Under the pieces are notes generated by a model that was not told the DNA's origin, made no database searches, and worked only from the letters and a program-made list of their open reading frames with translations. Of a stretch of 64,000 nt of DNA, positions 50,618 through 59,428 are shown piece by piece. A program made the translations under genes and the position numbers. The stretch covers positions 62,001 to 126,000 of the forward strand of contig NZ_BMVY01000023.1 in assembly GCF_014650955.1 (NCBI RefSeq). Reading direction: 5' to 3'. This DNA comes from Streptomyces tauricus (GTDB lineage: Bacteria > Actinomycetota > Actinomycetes > Streptomycetales > Streptomycetaceae). The first letter of the stretch is position 1. Each line of letters opens with the position of its first letter.

Positions 50618-51889
50618 CTACCGGTCGCTGGTGACCGTGACCTTCTCGTCGTTCTTCAGCTGCTCCACCAGCTGCTTCACCTTGGCGGTGTCCCACTGGA
50701 GGTTGCCGTTGCCGCTGTTGCCCGAGATCGGCATGTTCATGGACTTGCCGTCGCCGCCGGTGACGCCCTTCATGGCCAGGAACATCGAGCCGAGGTCCCA
50801 CAGCGACATGTCCTTGTCGACGGTGAGCGTGTCGAGGCCGGAGCTGAGGGTCGGGTACAGCTTGAAGGGGTTGAGGACCGTGGACGGGGTCGCCGTCTGG
50901 TTGGCGAGCGCCGAGAGGAACTTCTGCTGGTTCTTCGTACGGTCCAGGTCGCTGCCCGCGAGCGCGTACCGGGTCCGGACGAAGGCCAGGGACTGCTCGC
51001 CGTTGAGGGTCTGCTTGCCCGCCTCGAAGTCGGCGCCGGACTTGGTGTCCTTCATGCCGCCCTTGGGGATCTCGATCTCCACGCCGCCGACGGAGTCGAC
51101 GATCTTGGCGAAGCCGGCGAAGCCGATCTCCGCGTAGTGGTCGATACGCAGTCCCGTGTTGGCCTCGACGGTCCGTACGAGCAGTTCGGGGCCGTCCTCC
51201 GCGTAGGCGGCGTTCAGCTTCACCTGGCGGCCGGTGCCCTGGAAGGTCTTGCCGGACTCGGAGCCCACGAAGGTGGGGATCGTCACGTTCGAGTCGCGGG
51301 GCAGCGAGACCATCGTGTTCCCGTTGTCACCGACGTGCAGGATCATCATCGAGTCGGTGCGCTTGCCGTCGGCGGAGCCCGTGTGGAGCTTCTTCTTCTC
51401 CTCGGCGGACATGCCCTCGCGGCTGTCGGAGCCGACGATCAGGTAGTTCGTGCCCTCGCCCGCGTCGGGACGGTCGATGACCTTCGACAGGTCGACGTCC
51501 CGGTTGAGCTTGGAGTCGGCCCAGAAGTACGTGCCCACGCTCACCACGACGAGGAGGGTGACCACGGTGATCGAGATCCACTTGATCCGCTTGCGCCAGT
51601 CCGGCGCGGGGCGGCCGGACCGCCCGTCGGGACCGGGGCCCTGCGGACCGCCGCCGCCCCCGTAGACCTGCCCCGTGTTGTATCCGTCGTAGCCGCTGTC
51701 ACCGTGACCATCGGTGTACGACTGCTGCGGCGGGACCCCGTGGGGAGGTGCCGAGGAGTGCGGGGCGCCGCCCGGGCCGCGCTGCACCTGCCGCATCACG
51801 CGGGCGCCCTCGGGCTGGGCGCTCGCGCTGCCGCGGCCTTGGCGGTCGCCGCCGTTGTTTCCGGACCATCCCTGGGGCCAATCGTTCAT
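50618..51889 (-). CDS. LCP family protein 2
   Basis: 423 residues from ATG 51889, with no obvious ribosome binding site. Residues 1-100 are Gly/Pro/Gln-rich and cytoplasmic, a membrane helix spans ~103-122, and the LCP domain follows (YLIVGSDSREG, DSMMILHVG, SLPRDSNV, KLNAAYAEDGPELLV, IVDSVGGVEI, LAFVRTRYALAGSDLDR, NQQKFL). No LytR_C domain; ends KVTVTSDR. Confidence 0.93.
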   Translation of the reverse strand: MNDWPQGWSGNNGGDRQGRGSASAQPEGARVMRQVQRGPGGAPHSSAPPHGVPPQQSYTDGHGDSGYDGYNTGQVYGGGGGPQGPGPDGRSGRPAPDWRKRIKWISITVVTLLVVVSVGTYFWADSKLNRDVDLSKVIDRPDAGEGTNYLIVGSDSREGMSAEEKKKLHTGSADGKRTDSMMILHVGDNGNTMVSLPRDSNVTIPTFVGSESGKTFQGTGRQVKLNAAYAEDGPELLVRTVEANTGLRIDHYAEIGFAGFAKIVDSVGGVEIEIPKGGMKDTKSGADFEAGKQTLNGEQSLAFVRTRYALAGSDLDRTKNQQKFLSALANQTATPSTVLNPFKLYPTLSSGLDTLTVDKDMSLWDLGSMFLAMKGVTGGDGKSMNMPISGNSGNGNLQWDTAKVKQLVEQLKNDEKVTVTSDR

Positions 51890-52007
51890 GCGCCAAGTGT
51901 GCAGTGCCCGAGGGTGTGGCATACAAGGGTCTTCGGAAAATCGGATCAGGGCTGTTGCCAAGCTGATGCAAAGCGCCCCTTGCGCGCCCCGACATAGGGT
52001 GGGCGGT

Positions 52008-52553
52008 ATGACAGACCAGGCCACCACCCCGGAATCCGATATTCCGGGCAAGCCGACTTCGGCGTCCAGGACCACCCTCAGCCACATCATGAGCCACAAC
52101 GACACCAACCTGCTGGGAACGGTGCACGGTGGCGTGATCATGAAGCTGGTCGACGACGCGGCCGGGGCGGTCGCCGGGCGGCACTCCGGAGGGCCCGCCG
52201 TCACCGCCTCGATGGACGAGATGGCGTTCCTGGAACCGGTACGCGTAGGCGACCTGGTGCATGTGAAGGCACAGGTCAACTGGACCGGGCGTACGTCCAT
52301 GGAGGTCGGCGTCCGGGTGCTCGCCGAGCGGTGGAACGAGTCGACTCCGCCGCAGCAGGTGGGGTCGGCGTACCTCGTGTTCGCGGCGGTGGACGCGGAC
52401 GGGAAGCCGCGGCGGGTGCCGGCGGTGTGTCCGGAGACGGAACGGGACGAACGGCGGTACCAGGAGGCGCAGATCCGGCGCCAGCATCGGTTGGCCCGTC
52501 GCCGGGCGATTCTGGACCTCCGCGAACGCCGCGCGGCGGAGGGCCTGGACTGA
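52008..52553 (+). CDS. Acyl-CoA thioesterase (hotdog fold)
   Basis: 181 residues from ATG 52008 (GGGTGGGCGGT upstream). YciA/BACH-type hotdog: SHIMSHNDTNLLGTVHGGVIM, VDDAAGAVAGRHSGGPAVTAS, MDEMAFLEPVRVGDLVHVKA, and a basic C-terminal helix (RRQHRLARRRAILDLRERRA). Hydrolyses acyl-CoA in the cytosol. Divergent from LCP2; array J follows. Confidence 0.9.
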   Translation: MTDQATTPESDIPGKPTSASRTTLSHIMSHNDTNLLGTVHGGVIMKLVDDAAGAVAGRHSGGPAVTASMDEMAFLEPVRVGDLVHVKAQVNWTGRTSMEVGVRVLAERWNESTPPQQVGSAYLVFAAVDADGKPRRVPAVCPETERDERRYQEAQIRRQHRLARRRAILDLRERRAAEGLD

Positions 52554-52578
52554 CCGGCCCACCCACCAAGGGGCGCCC

Positions 52579-52890
52579 ACGCAGTTCCCCGCGCCCCTAA
52601 AAGTGCGGCCCCGCTGTAGTTAACCGCGCCGTTCCCCGCGCCCCTAAAAGTGCGGCCCCGCTGTAGTTAACCGCGCCGTTCCCCGCGCCCCTAAAAGGTG
52701 CGGCCCCGCTGTAGCTAGCCGCGCAGTTCCCCGCGCCCCTAAGGGCTCGGCTCCGCCATCGCCCCGCCAGGGGCGCGGGGAACGGCGCAGTCTTTGGCTT
52801 TTAGGGGCGCGGGGAACGGCGCAATCTTTTGCTCTTGGGGGCGCGGGGAACGGCGCAGGCTGTTGTCTTTGGGGGCGCGGGGAACTGCGC
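52579..52890. repeat. Intergenic 20-bp repeat, array J (four forward, four reverse copies)
   Basis: Forward copies at 52579, 52626, 52673 and 52721 (period 47, 47, 48) separated by a conserved linker AAAAGTGCGGCCCCGCTGTA. Reverse copies at 52769, 52803, 52837 and 52871 (period exactly 34). The forward half is nearest the thioesterase (+) stop and the reverse half nearest the LCP3 (-) stop, so each half is in sense orientation for its gene. The array accounts for almost all of the 373-base convergent gap. Confidence 0.95.
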
Positions 52891-52926
52891 AAACGGCCCC
52901 CGGGGCCGCACCCGTGGGGCGGAGCG

Positions 52927-54381
52927 CTACGCCGGGGGGCAGATCACCTGGTCTCCCCTGACCGTGTCGAACTCCCCCTGCGCCGGATCGTCCGCACGGA
53001 CCTTCCGCACCCCCGAGAAGTCCGCCCCCGCAAGCACCCTCATCACCGGCCCCTGCCCGGTGACCGCATGCAGCTCACTCCCCGGCAGCGCAGCCGCGAG
53101 CGACTTCGCGGACCGGTCCCACCGAGGGTCGTACCGCACGACAGTGCGCCGCAGCGTACGGTCCTGCGCGTTCACCGGCGCCCGCGTCGTACGGAACCCC
53201 GTCGCCGCCAGCCCGCTGTCGACCCGCCGCCCCAGCCCGGAGGTCATGGTCCCGTTCTCGACCTGGACCTGGATCTGCTGCGGAGCCACATCGACGCTCA
53301 GCACCTTGGACCGCACCCGGTGCGGAGCCAGCGGCTTGTCGTCGCGCAGGGTCCTGAACAGCCGCCCCGCCTTCTTGTCGTCCCACTTCAGCGTCGAACC
53401 GATGCCCTTGACGGCGTACCCCATCTGCCCGATCGGCACCGTCGTGAACTCCGAGGACGACGGCGAGAAGCCCCGCATCGCCCGCCCCAGAGCGATCAGC
53501 TCGTTCGTCCCGAAACCCTTGTCCGCCCGTACCGAGCCGAGCACGGACTGCGTCACGTCGCGGAACCTGATCGGGTTGAGCAGCACCCCGGACGACGTGG
53601 CCCGGGCGATCAGCGCCGCCAGGAACCGCTGCTGACGCTGCATCCGGCCGAGGTCGGACGCCCCGTCGACGTGCCGCGACCGCACGTACTGCAGTGCCTG
53701 GCCACCGTTCAGATCGTGCGTCCCGGTCGCGAGGTCGAGCCCGGTGACCGTGTCCTTCAGCGGCCGGACCGTGCAGATCCGCACCCCGCCGAGCACGTCC
53801 ACGGTCTTCATGAAGCTGATGAAGTCGACCTCCAGATAGTGGTCGATCTTCACGTCGGTCATCTTCTCGACCGTGCGCACGGTCAGCTGCGGCCCGCCCT
53901 CCGCGTACGCCGCGTTCAGCTTGACCGGGTGCGCCTTGTGCCGGTCGCCGGTGGTCCGGTCGGTGTGCGCGGGCGTCTCGGCGTACGAGTCGCGCGGCAG
54001 GCTCACCACACTGGCCCGCTTCCGGTCCTCGGACAGGTGCACGATCATGACCGTGTCCGTGCAGTGGCAGGGGGCGCCGCCGAGCCGGTACTCCTCCTTC
54101 TCCCGCGCGGTGATCCGGTCCCGTCCGTCGGTGCCGACGAGGAGCACGTTCATGCCGTGGCCGCGTGCGGGCCGGTTCTTCATGTCCTTGAAGGGGTCGA
54201 TCCGGTGGATGTCGGAGTCGAGGCCGGTGACCACCGCGTGTCCGACGCCGGCCGCCGCGAGCACCGCCACGGACAGCGCGGTCGCCACCCGCGTGGCCCA
54301 CTGCGGCCGACCGACCCGTACGGGCTGCCGTACCGGGTGCCGGCGCGGGGGAGGAGCGGGGGAACTGGGCGGGGTGGTCAA
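52927..54381 (-). CDS. LCP family protein 3 with LytR_C domain
   Basis: 484 residues; TTG 54381 chosen because GGAGG lies eight bases upstream (GTG 54390 is too close to it). A short Pro-rich tail, one membrane helix (~31-52), then LCP (~75-290: LLVGTDGRDR, DTVMIVHLS, SLPRDSYA, KLNAAYAEGGPQLT, TVDVLGGVRI, LQYVRSRHVDGASDLGR, QQRFL) and a C-terminal LytR_C domain (~365-480, VQVENGTMTSGLGRRV). Two extra Cys (APCHCTD) lie in the first LCP loop. Confidence 0.92.
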   Translation of the reverse strand: MTTPPSSPAPPPRRHPVRQPVRVGRPQWATRVATALSVAVLAAAGVGHAVVTGLDSDIHRIDPFKDMKNRPARGHGMNVLLVGTDGRDRITAREKEEYRLGGAPCHCTDTVMIVHLSEDRKRASVVSLPRDSYAETPAHTDRTTGDRHKAHPVKLNAAYAEGGPQLTVRTVEKMTDVKIDHYLEVDFISFMKTVDVLGGVRICTVRPLKDTVTGLDLATGTHDLNGGQALQYVRSRHVDGASDLGRMQRQQRFLAALIARATSSGVLLNPIRFRDVTQSVLGSVRADKGFGTNELIALGRAMRGFSPSSSEFTTVPIGQMGYAVKGIGSTLKWDDKKAGRLFRTLRDDKPLAPHRVRSKVLSVDVAPQQIQVQVENGTMTSGLGRRVDSGLAATGFRTTRAPVNAQDRTLRRTVVRYDPRWDRSAKSLAAALPGSELHAVTGQGPVMRVLAGADFSGVRKVRADDPAQGEFDTVRGDQVICPPA

Positions 54382-54508
54382 AGCGGACACCTCCGCGTAG
54401 GCCGGGTGTGGGGGTCCGTGAGCACCGTAGGCCCATACGATCTGCTGCCCGGTGCAGGCACCGGGCGGCGCGCGTCGGTGTCCCCCGTTCGCGGTAACGT
54501 AATCCGCG

Positions 54509-55537
54509 ATGAACGCCGAACCCGCCGTGCAGCTTCCCGCCGTGTCCGTGATCATGCCCGTCCTCAACGAGGAACGGCATCTGCGCGGAGCCGTCCAAGC
54601 GATCCTCGCCCAGGAGTACGCGGGCGAGATGGAGGTCGTGATCGCCATCGGTCCCTCCACGGACCGTACGGAGGAGATCGCGGCCGAACTCGTCCGCGAG
54701 GACCCGCGGGTGCACACGGTCCCGAACCCGACCGGCCGCACCCCCGCCGCGCTGAACGCCGCGATCAAGGCCTCCCGCCACCCCGTCGTCGTACGCGTCG
54801 ACGGGCACGGCATGCTCTCGCCGAACTACATCGCGACCGCCGTACGGCTCCTGGAGGAGACCGGCGCGCAGAACGTCGGCGGCATCATGCACGCCGAGGG
54901 CGAGAACGACTGGGAGCACGCGGTCGCCGCCGCCATGACCTCGAAGATCGGCGTGGGCAACGCGGCCTTCCACACGGGCGGCCAGGCGGGCCCCGCGGAC
55001 ACGGTCTACCTGGGCGTCTTCCGGCGGGCGGCGTTGGAGCAACAGGGCGGCTACAACGAGGAGTTCATCCGCGCCCAGGACTGGGAGCTGAACTTCCGGA
55101 TCAGGGAGGCGGGCGGCCTCATCTGGTTCTCGCCCGAGCTGCGGGTCTCGTACCGTCCGCGCCCCTCGATGCAGGCCCTGGCCAAGCAGTACAAGGACTA
55201 CGGGCGTTGGCGCCATGTCGTGGCGCGCTACCACTCCGGCTCCATCAACCTGCGCTACCTGGCGCCCCCGACGGCGGTCGTCGCCATCATCCTCGGCCTC
55301 GTGGTGGGCGCGGCGGTGACCCCCTGGGGCTTCCTGGTCCCCCTCGGCTACCTCGTCGCGATCACGGTGGGCTCGCTGCCCGCGGGCAAGGGACTCCCCC
55401 TGAAGGCGCGGCTGCGCATCCCCGTGGCCCTCGCGACCATGCACATGTCGTGGGGCTGGGGCTTCCTCACCAGCCCGAAGGCACTGGCCAGGAAGGTCAT
55501 CGCGTCCCGCCGCCCGGCGGTGACGACCGAGACCTGA
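54509..55537 (+). CDS. GT2 glycosyltransferase (ExoA-like)
   Basis: 342 residues from ATG 54509. N-terminal GT-A domain with VSVIMPVLNEERHL, NPTGRTPAALNAAIKASRH, VRVDGHGMLS (DxD-type), FIRAQDWELNFRIREAGG; then three or four membrane segments (AVVAIILGLVVGAAV, WGFLVPLGYLVAITVG). Lone + gene between LCP3 and LCP4, and a candidate for assembling a lipid-linked glycan that LCP proteins transfer. Confidence 0.88.
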   Translation: MNAEPAVQLPAVSVIMPVLNEERHLRGAVQAILAQEYAGEMEVVIAIGPSTDRTEEIAAELVREDPRVHTVPNPTGRTPAALNAAIKASRHPVVVRVDGHGMLSPNYIATAVRLLEETGAQNVGGIMHAEGENDWEHAVAAAMTSKIGVGNAAFHTGGQAGPADTVYLGVFRRAALEQQGGYNEEFIRAQDWELNFRIREAGGLIWFSPELRVSYRPRPSMQALAKQYKDYGRWRHVVARYHSGSINLRYLAPPTAVVAIILGLVVGAAVTPWGFLVPLGYLVAITVGSLPAGKGLPLKARLRIPVALATMHMSWGWGFLTSPKALARKVIASRRPAVTTET

Positions 55538-55557
55538 GCGCCACCGCCGCCGAACAC

Positions 55558-55604
55558 CGAGGGGCCGGAACCGCTGTCGTCGTGACAGGGGTTCCGGCCC
55601 CTCG
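55558..55604. terminator. Bidirectional terminator between GT2 and LCP4
   Basis: Perfect 15-bp outer stem (55558-55572 with 55590-55604) and a further inner CTGTC/GACAG stem (55574-55578 with 55584-55588). It starts 20 bases after the GT2 stop and ends 13 bases before the convergent LCP4 stop. Confidence 0.88.
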
Positions 55605-55617
55605 CCGGTGCTGGGCC

Positions 55618-57351
55618 TCAGTACTGGTACGGCTTGTACACGGGCATGCAGGCGTCCTTCTTGGAGCCGTTGAGGGCGTCCGCGCTCGCGGGCAGGTCAC
55701 CCGCCTCCGGAGTGGACTGCTTCGGGTAGGCCGTGCCCTCCCGCCAGTCACTGCCGATGGTCAGCGTGGTGGTGACCGCGTCGGCCGTGGCGCGCACCTG
55801 ACCGCTCGGCACACCGACCGCCTCGGCCACCGACAGCGCGTTCGCCCGGCCCTGCGCCCCCGAGCTCTTCGGGTACGTGATCTGCGTCCGCGAGCTGGGA
55901 TCGGCCTGCGCGCTCGCGGTGGCCTTCGCGAACCCCTTGCCCCGCAGGGCGCCCGCGATCGCCGTGGCCCGGCTGCCCACCGGCGCCAGCGCGCTGTCGC
56001 CGCCTGCCGTGCCGTTGACGACCGTGACGGCCAGGCCCTCGGCCGGCGCCGCCGCAGGACCGGTCGGCGTCGGGCTCGCGGACGCACCGCTCTTGCCCTT
56101 GCCGTCCTTGCCGCTCTTGCCGCCCTTGTCGAAGGAGATGTCGCTGCGGATCATCGACCACACCTGGTCCGCGTCCGTGGGCTTGGGGACCAGGTGGTTC
56201 GGGTTCTGCGGGTCCGTCACCGTGGGCATGGTCGTCATCGTGAACCGGTCCATCGGCACGGACTTGAGCTTCATCCCCAGGTCGTACAGCTTCTTGACCG
56301 TACCGATCTCCTCGGAGACCTCAAGGGACTCGGTGGCCGCCTCGGCGAGACCCATCAGCCTGCCGCTGTCGGTGAAGGCGTTCTGCTCCTTCAGCGTGCG
56401 GATCATCGAGTTCATGTACATGTGCTGGGCCTTGGCACGGCCCAGGTCGCTCTCGAAGGCGTGCCGGGTGCGCAGCCACTGCAGGGCCTGCTTCCCCTTG
56501 ACCTTGTGGGTGCCCGCCGTCAGCTTCAGCCCCGAACCGCCGGAGACGCCCGGCAGCGAGCGGTCCCACACGTTCTGCCGCACACAGACCTCGACGCCGC
56601 CGACGGCGTCCGCCATCTTCACCACGCCGCCGAAGTCGACCATCATCCAGTGGTCGATGTAGACACCGGTGAGGTTCTGCCAGGTGGCCAGCGTGCAACC
56701 GGCCCCGCCGCGCTGCAGCGACATGTTGATGATGTTGGTGGTCTCCGGGTACGTCTCCCCGGTCTCGGGGTCCTCGCACTCGGGGATCTTCACCCGGGTG
56801 TCCCGCGGGATGCTCACGACGGAGGCGCTCTTGCGGTCCGCGGAGACGTGCACCAGCATCTGGACGTCGGCCAGCGGCTTGGTGCCCACCTGGTCCTTGC
56901 TGCCGCCGAGCTTCACGTTCTCCTTGGAGTTACGGCTGTCGGAGCCGAGGAGCAGGATGTTCAGCGGCGTCTGGCCGGCCGCGTTGGGCTCCGTCTTCTT
57001 GACGTCCGAATCACCGTTGTTGCGCTTGCCCTTGTCGATGTTGCCGTTCAGATGGCGGTAGTAGAGGTATCCGGCGCCGGCCGTCCCGAGTATCAGTACC
57101 GCCAGGACCAGCGCGAACCACCGGAGTATGCGCCGGGGTTTGCCGCCCTGCCGTCTCGCCCGTCTGCCGCCGTCCCCGCCGTCGTCGCCGCCGTTCCCGC
57201 CCGACGCGGTACGCGCCTTCGGCACCTGCCGCGCCTGCCCGGAGCCGCCGCCTGACTCTCCCGTCTGTGCGGAATCGTCACTTCGGCTTCGTTCTCCGGC
57301 ATGCGAGGCGCGTGGACGAGCCCCCTCCCCACGCACACTGCTCTGCGCCAT
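55618..57351 (-). CDS. LCP family protein 4 with LytR_C domain
   Basis: 577 residues from ATG 57351, with GGAGG seven bases upstream. A disordered, charged N-terminus (1-74), membrane helix (~76-97), LCP domain (LLLGSDSRNS, VQMLVHVS, SIPRDTRV, MADAVGGVEVC, LQWLRTRHAFESDLGR), a Lys/Gly/Pro linker, and a LytR_C domain (AVTVVNGTAGGDSALA, VPSGQVRATADAVTTTL) ending in KPYQY. Five Cys suggest disulfides outside. Confidence 0.92.
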   Translation of the reverse strand: MAQSSVRGEGARPRASHAGERSRSDDSAQTGESGGGSGQARQVPKARTASGGNGGDDGGDGGRRARRQGGKPRRILRWFALVLAVLILGTAGAGYLYYRHLNGNIDKGKRNNGDSDVKKTEPNAAGQTPLNILLLGSDSRNSKENVKLGGSKDQVGTKPLADVQMLVHVSADRKSASVVSIPRDTRVKIPECEDPETGETYPETTNIINMSLQRGGAGCTLATWQNLTGVYIDHWMMVDFGGVVKMADAVGGVEVCVRQNVWDRSLPGVSGGSGLKLTAGTHKVKGKQALQWLRTRHAFESDLGRAKAQHMYMNSMIRTLKEQNAFTDSGRLMGLAEAATESLEVSEEIGTVKKLYDLGMKLKSVPMDRFTMTTMPTVTDPQNPNHLVPKPTDADQVWSMIRSDISFDKGGKSGKDGKGKSGASASPTPTGPAAAPAEGLAVTVVNGTAGGDSALAPVGSRATAIAGALRGKGFAKATASAQADPSSRTQITYPKSSGAQGRANALSVAEAVGVPSGQVRATADAVTTTLTIGSDWREGTAYPKQSTPEAGDLPASADALNGSKKDACMPVYKPYQY

Positions 57352-57425
57352 GTTCCTGCCTCCCCACCCTGCGCCTGACACAGGTCCGTCCTACGCCCTG
57401 TGAGACGTAGGACGGACCCGTTAGG

Positions 57426-59168
57426 TCACTTGGCGCACTCGACCTTGTCCGCCGTGGACTTCTCGACGTCCTCCGGCGCCGTCGACGGAGTGGTCAGAGA
57501 GACCCCGGCCCCCTTGAAGTCCTCACCGAGGGTCAGCGTGATCGCAGGAAGACCCTGGGAGTTGGTCACGCTCTTGCCCGGCTTCATGGCCGATCCGGAC
57601 AGGCCCATGAGATCGGCGAGCCTGCGTGCCTGATCGGCCTGGTCGGGAGCGTACTCGACGGTTGTCTTCTTCAGCGTCGCCCCGGCGTTGCCCGCGTTCT
57701 CGGACTTCGTGATGCCCTCTTCGAGCTGCAGCCAGTTGAGGGTCTCCTGGGCGGAACCGGCGACCGCGCCGCCGTTGAGGACCCGTACACGGACATCGGC
57801 GGGGTCGGCCTTGCTGCCCTTGAGGCGGGCGGCCTCGGCGGCCTTCTCCTTCTTCTTCTCCTGCTTGACCGCGGTCAGCGAGACGTCGTCCTTGATCAGG
57901 GCGAACATCTCCTTGGCCTTGGCCTCCTGGAGGACCACCGTGGCCTTGACCTTCTCGGCGGGGTTGTCGACCACCGGCACGGTGGTGAAGGACAGGTTCT
58001 TGGTGGGGAACTTGCCCAGCTCGGTGCCGAGGTCACGGAGCTTGGTGATGCTGCTGATCTTCGAGTCGACGGTCAGCGCCTTGGTGCCCGCCTCCGCCAG
58101 CTTGAGCAGCTTGGTGGGGCTGGTGAGCGTGTCGTTCGACTTCAGCTTGCGCATCAGGGAGCTGAGGAACTGCTGCTGGATCTCGATCCGGCTGAGGTCG
58201 CCGCCGAAGCCCACGGAGTGCCGGGTGCGGACGAAGGCGAGCGCCTCCTCGCCCTGGATGCTGTGCTCGCCCTTGGACAGCTTGAGCTTGGAGTCCGGGT
58301 CGTCGATGTCCTTGGCGAGACAGACGTCCACGCCGTCGACCGCCGTGGTCAGCGTCTTGACCGCGTTGAAGTCGGCGATCATGAAGTGGTCCATCTTGAC
58401 GCCGGTGAGCGCGGTGACGGTCCGCATCGTGCAGCTCGGCGTCCGGCCCTCCTGGCCCAGGCTCTCGTTGAAGCGCGTGTTCAGCGTGCCCGGGATGACC
58501 TTCGTGGAGCCGTCCTCCTGGGTCGTCGGACAGTCCGGGATGTCGGTGATCAGGTCACGCGGGATGCTCATCGCGGTGGCGTTCGTACGGTCCTTGGAGA
58601 CATGCAGCAACACCGTGGTGTCCGCGTGCCCCGGACTGTCCGAGTCGCCGTAGCCGTCGTTCCCGTCACCGGTGCGCTTGTCGGTGCCCACCAGCAGGAC
58701 GTTGATCGCCCGGTCCTTGCTGAAGCCGCCGGTCCCCGCGCCGTCGTCGGAGACGGACGTGATGTTGCCGTTTAGATGCTTCCAATAGAGGTACCCGGCG
58801 GTACTCGTCCCCACGAGCAGGAAGGCCATCGTGCCGCCCGTCCAGAGCAGTATCTTCTTGCCCCGCGACTTCTTGGTCCGGCCCTTGCGCCGGCCGGGCG
58901 GCGGTCCCTCGGGCGCACGGCGTCTGCGCGGACCGGGCACGCCGGGCTCCGGCGCCTCCTGCGGTGTCCCCTTGCGCTCCCGGCCGGGAGCGGTGCGCCC
59001 GCGCGGTGGCGCGGTGGCCCCCGCCGTTCTGCGGGAACGGGGACCTGGGACCGCCGACTGCGGTGCGGAATTCTGCAGTCGCAGTTCGTAGTCGCCTGTG
59101 TCCGGGTTGAGTACCCACTGGTCTGCGGGGTCGATATCGTCCGCCCGCCCACGGCCTTGCGCGTCCAC
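57426..59168 (-). CDS. LCP family protein 5 with LytR_C domain
   Basis: 580 residues from GTG 59168 (GGAGGA 11 bases upstream). N-terminus DPADQWVLNPDTGDYELRL is a distinctive short motif, followed by a basic Pro-rich stretch, membrane helix (~105-128), LCP domain (LLVGTDKRTG, DTTVLLHVS, SIPRDLI, TTAVDGVDVC, LAFVRTRHSVGFGGDLSR, QQQFL), a Lys/Glu helix, and LytR_C (VRVLNGGAVAGSAQETLNW). It lies 74 bases upstream of LCP4. Confidence 0.93.
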   Translation of the reverse strand: MDAQGRGRADDIDPADQWVLNPDTGDYELRLQNSAPQSAVPGPRSRRTAGATAPPRGRTAPGRERKGTPQEAPEPGVPGPRRRRAPEGPPPGRRKGRTKKSRGKKILLWTGGTMAFLLVGTSTAGYLYWKHLNGNITSVSDDGAGTGGFSKDRAINVLLVGTDKRTGDGNDGYGDSDSPGHADTTVLLHVSKDRTNATAMSIPRDLITDIPDCPTTQEDGSTKVIPGTLNTRFNESLGQEGRTPSCTMRTVTALTGVKMDHFMIADFNAVKTLTTAVDGVDVCLAKDIDDPDSKLKLSKGEHSIQGEEALAFVRTRHSVGFGGDLSRIEIQQQFLSSLMRKLKSNDTLTSPTKLLKLAEAGTKALTVDSKISSITKLRDLGTELGKFPTKNLSFTTVPVVDNPAEKVKATVVLQEAKAKEMFALIKDDVSLTAVKQEKKKEKAAEAARLKGSKADPADVRVRVLNGGAVAGSAQETLNWLQLEEGITKSENAGNAGATLKKTTVEYAPDQADQARRLADLMGLSGSAMKPGKSVTNSQGLPAITLTLGEDFKGAGVSLTTPSTAPEDVEKSTADKVECAK

Positions 59169-59428
59169 GGTTGCTTGAGTCCTCCGTCGGGGCCACGCGG
59201 CGTCTTTTCCCCCTCAAAAAGACGCTCGGTCAGTCGGTCCAACCAGTGCGCGACTCCCAGGACAGACCTCGGGCCGGGTGCACCGGATCGCTCACACTAT
59301 CCGGCCGGATCAGCGTCGAGCGACGACGGTGACGAATTCCACGTCCCTACAACCGGGCAATCCGCCCAATTCTTTGAACGCGCGTTCCCGCTCTTGGTAT
59401 GCCCTTTACTCGGAGGGCTGTTCGGGCG

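Noticed and set aside
53068..57255. A 1395-codon open frame on the + strand
   Set aside because: It runs antisense to LCP3 and LCP4 and through the GT2 gene in another frame, and its product is Arg/Pro/Gly-rich low complexity. Long antisense frames are expected at this GC content.
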